In this document: positions 20,783 to 22,555 of the stretch, in pieces
How positions within the stretch are numbered: the first letter of the stretch is position 1
Layout: each line of letters begins with the position of its first letter
Assembly (NCBI GenBank): GCA_910585995.1
Contig: CAJUGG010000078.1
Coordinates: 1 to 22,555, forward strand
DNA length: 22,555 nt
DNA from: an uncultured Lachnospiraceae bacterium
GTDB taxonomy: Bacteria; Bacillota; Clostridia; Lachnospirales; Lachnospiraceae
Direction of reading: 5' to 3'
Notes under the pieces: generated by a model
What the model was told of the DNA's origin: nothing
Database searches by the model: none
Seen by the model: only the letters and a program-made list of their open reading frames with translations
Position numbers and translations under genes: made by a program

Positions 20783-22426
20783 ATGAAAAAAGGACAGATC
20801 TATGAGGGAGTGGTGGAAGAAGTTTTATTTCCCAATAAGGGTCAGGTGCGGGTGGATGGAAAGACTGTGACGGTGAAAAATACAGTGCCAGGCCAGCAGG
20901 TTCGGTTCCAGATCAACAAAGTCCGAAAAGGAAAGGCAGAGGGACGGGTGTTAGAAGTGTTAAGACGTGCAGAACAAGAGTGTGAGGCCGCCTGCGGACA
21001 TTTTGCCACTTGTGGGGGATGTACGTATCAAAATCTGCCTTATGAAGAGCAGCTGTCATTGAAGGAGCAGCAGGTGAAGAAGCTGTTGGATGCGGCAGTG
21101 GATGCCCCTTATGAGTTTGAAGGGATCAAGGAAAGTCCTTGTCATTATGGGTATCGGAATAAGATGGAGTTTTCTTTTGGAGATGAGAGAAAAGATGGAC
21201 CATTGGCGCTGGGGATGCATAAGCGGGGCAGCTTTTATGATATTGTAACCGTGGAGGACTGCAGGATTGCCGATCAGGATTTTGGGCAGATCTTAAGAGA
21301 GACTTTGTCTTTTTTTCAGGGAAAAGGACTTCCCTTTTATCATAAGATGCAGCACACAGGATATCTAAGGCATCTGCTGGTGCGTAAGGCAGCAAAGACA
21401 GGGGAGATCCTGGCAGATCTGGTGACAAGCACACAGGCAGGAGACTGGGAGGAGCAGATCCTAAAGGAGTGGAAGGAACGATTGCTTTCGTTGAGACTGG
21501 ACGGAACGCTGACAGGGATTTTACATACCTGCAATGACAGTCTGGCGGATGTGGTGCAAAATGACAGAACTGATGTTCTGTATGGGCGGGACTATTTTTA
21601 TGAAGAACTTTTAGGGCTACGCTTTCGGATCACGCCATTTTCCTTCTTTCAGACGAATTCTCTTGGAGCAGAAGTGCTCTATGAGACTGCACGTTCCTAT
21701 ATTGGAGAAACCAAAGATCAAGTGATCTTTGACTTATACAGTGGGACAGGAACCATTGCACAGATCTTAGCACCTGTGGCAAAGAAAGTGGTTGGAGTGG
21801 AGATTGTAGAAGAAGCAGTGGAAGCGGCAAAAAATAATGCAAAAGAAAATAGCCTGAACAACTGTGAATTTATAGCCGGAGATGTATTGAAGATGTTAGA
21901 TACCATCGAAGAACGCCCAGACTTTATCATCCTCGATCCCCCAAGAGACGGGATTCATCCCAAGGCACTGAAAAAGATCGTGGATTATGGCGTAGAGCGG
22001 ATGCTCTATATCTCCTGCAAACCCACCAGCTTAGCGAGAGATCTCGAAGTGCTTCAGGCACATGGATATCAGATGCTGCAGGCTTGCTGCGTGGATATGT
22101 TTCCTTGGAGTGGGAATGTGGAGACGGTATGTTTATTGTCCAAACTTCATTCAGACCAACATATCGAGGTGGAGCTTCAGATAGACGAGCTTGATTTGAC
22201 GGCTGCGGAGAGCAAGGCAACTTATGAGGAAATCAAGGATTATGTGTTGGAACATACGGGATTGAAAGTCAGCAGTTTGTATATTGCACAGGTAAAAGAG
22301 AAATGTGGGATTATCGAGAGGGTGAAATACAATCTGCCAAAATCGGAAAATTCCAGACAGCCGAAATGCCCGCCAGAGAAAGAAAAGGCTATAAGGGAAG
22401 CATTGGAACATTTTCGTATGATTTGA
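20783..22426 (+). CDS. rlmD: 23S rRNA (uracil-C5)-methyltransferase, RlmD/RumA type, with C-terminal extension
   Basis: A 547-aa SAM-dependent methyltransferase of the TrmA/RlmD group that makes 5-methyluridine in 23S rRNA (U1939 in the best-known case; RlmCD-type double specificity possible in Firmicutes). An N-terminal TRAM domain (about 1-60) precedes the [4Fe-4S] cysteines C71, C77, C80 (CGHFATCGGC) and probably C160. SAM binding is DLYSGTGT (317-324), followed by LDPPRDG (D385) and the catalytic nucleophile C412 in ISCKPTSLARDL, where the usual SCNP reads SCKP. About 85 extra residues after the core (IDELDLTAAESKATYEEIKD onward, ending ALEHFRMI) form a domain absent from E. coli RlmD. 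ATG 20783 is chosen for AAGGAGG (20771-20777); a GTG 24 bp upstream lacks one. Confidence 0.92.
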   Translation: MKKGQIYEGVVEEVLFPNKGQVRVDGKTVTVKNTVPGQQVRFQINKVRKGKAEGRVLEVLRRAEQECEAACGHFATCGGCTYQNLPYEEQLSLKEQQVKKLLDAAVDAPYEFEGIKESPCHYGYRNKMEFSFGDERKDGPLALGMHKRGSFYDIVTVEDCRIADQDFGQILRETLSFFQGKGLPFYHKMQHTGYLRHLLVRKAAKTGEILADLVTSTQAGDWEEQILKEWKERLLSLRLDGTLTGILHTCNDSLADVVQNDRTDVLYGRDYFYEELLGLRFRITPFSFFQTNSLGAEVLYETARSYIGETKDQVIFDLYSGTGTIAQILAPVAKKVVGVEIVEEAVEAAKNNAKENSLNNCEFIAGDVLKMLDTIEERPDFIILDPPRDGIHPKALKKIVDYGVERMLYISCKPTSLARDLEVLQAHGYQMLQACCVDMFPWSGNVETVCLLSKLHSDQHIEVELQIDELDLTAAESKATYEEIKDYVLEHTGLKVSSLYIAQVKEKCGIIERVKYNLPKSENSRQPKCPPEKEKAIREALEHFRMI

Positions 22427-22489
22427 TGGTAGCTTAGAAATGGTAGAATAATTTTGCTTTAGAAAAAAAGATGATAGGAGTGGAAACAT

Positions 22490-22555
22490 ATGATAAATGT
22501 ATTTATTAGTCATAGTCATAAAGACAAGATGGTAGCAAGAACATTGGCTAGAAAA
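22490..22555 (+). CDS. TIR-like domain protein, first 22 codons (cut by window edge)
   Basis: The frame starts with ATG 22490 after AGGAG (22476-22480, 9-nt spacing) and reads MINVFISHSHKDKMVARTLA to the end. The VFISHSHKDxxxAxxLA pattern is the first strand and helix of TIR or TIR-like (MTH538/DUF1863) domains. In bacteria these often act as NAD+-consuming or signal-producing parts of antiphage systems such as Thoeris. Only the N-terminus is visible, so catalytic residues and partners cannot be assessed. Confidence 0.6.
   Translation, partial: MINVFISHSHKDKMVARTLARK

Noticed and set aside
22421..22449. Promoter for the TIR-like gene (TAGAAT at 22444-22449)
   Set aside because: The only -35 candidates (TTGATG with a 15-bp spacer, or ATTTGA with 17 bp) are poor, so it is not listed as a feature.

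Overview
The window looks like chromosomal DNA of an anaerobic, low-to-mid G+C Firmicute of the Clostridia, most likely a Lachnospiraceae gut bacterium. The reasons are strong AGGAGG-type ribosome binding sites, TTGACA/TATAAT-type promoters, a HydE [FeFe]-hydrogenase maturase, an oxygen-sensitive two-subunit class I fumarase, a YjfB-like small protein and a LexA box of the Gram-positive type. The genus is not determined. No rRNA, tRNA, CRISPR array, insertion sequence or prophage was seen.

Layout, left to right. (1) 2-1906: 3' part of a gene for an AAA+-like ATPase, entering the window inside a run of 19/21-residue acidic repeats encoded by near-identical 57/63-bp DNA units. (2) 1912-2031: a hairpin flanked by direct repeats. 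(3) 2047-3840: an ABC-F (Uup-like) ATPase, followed by a 26-bp perfect inverted repeat. (4) Minus strand: a nitronate monooxygenase/FabK-like flavoprotein with a good promoter and a FabT-like palindrome at its start site, and upstream of it a 58-aa YjfB-like gene with its own promoter and terminator. (5) 5716-8736: a Fur-family regulator (Zur-like) and a ZnuABC-type metal importer, behind a promoter that carries a Fur/Zur-type palindrome. (6) 8754-13255: iron-dependent alcohol dehydrogenase, aldehyde dehydrogenase, HydE, a HicB-like protein and an unidentified 139-aa protein, closely packed and ending at a terminator.

(7) 13257-14658, minus: both subunits of class I fumarate hydratase. (8) 14831-15288: fossil of a beta-glucoside operon (end of a PTS EIIA domain, then the end of a GH1 6-phospho-beta-glucosidase). 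(9) 15347-17548, minus: a two-fold repeated HPP-like membrane protein, a 69-aa two-helix membrane protein and an NMT1/THI5-type substrate-binding lipoprotein, with no ABC ATPase or permease nearby. (10) A DUF1902-like small gene without a HicA partner. (11) pcrA/uvrD helicase behind a promoter with a LexA/DinR box. (12) A small membrane protein with a highly acidic tail, then a terminator whose sequence resembles the inverted repeat after the ABC-F gene. (13) rlmD-type 23S rRNA methyltransferase with an extra C-terminal domain. (14) The first 22 codons of a TIR-like gene running off the right edge.

The metal-uptake genes form a self-regulated unit. The alcohol/aldehyde dehydrogenases and HydE suggest fermentative redox metabolism, but why HydE is paired with a HicB-like protein and an unknown protein is unclear. 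The least explained parts are the ABC-less binding protein/HPP cluster, the HydE-HicB-unknown cluster, the repeat-bearing AAA protein with altered catalytic motifs, and the dispersed GTCTGCATAG terminator-like element.
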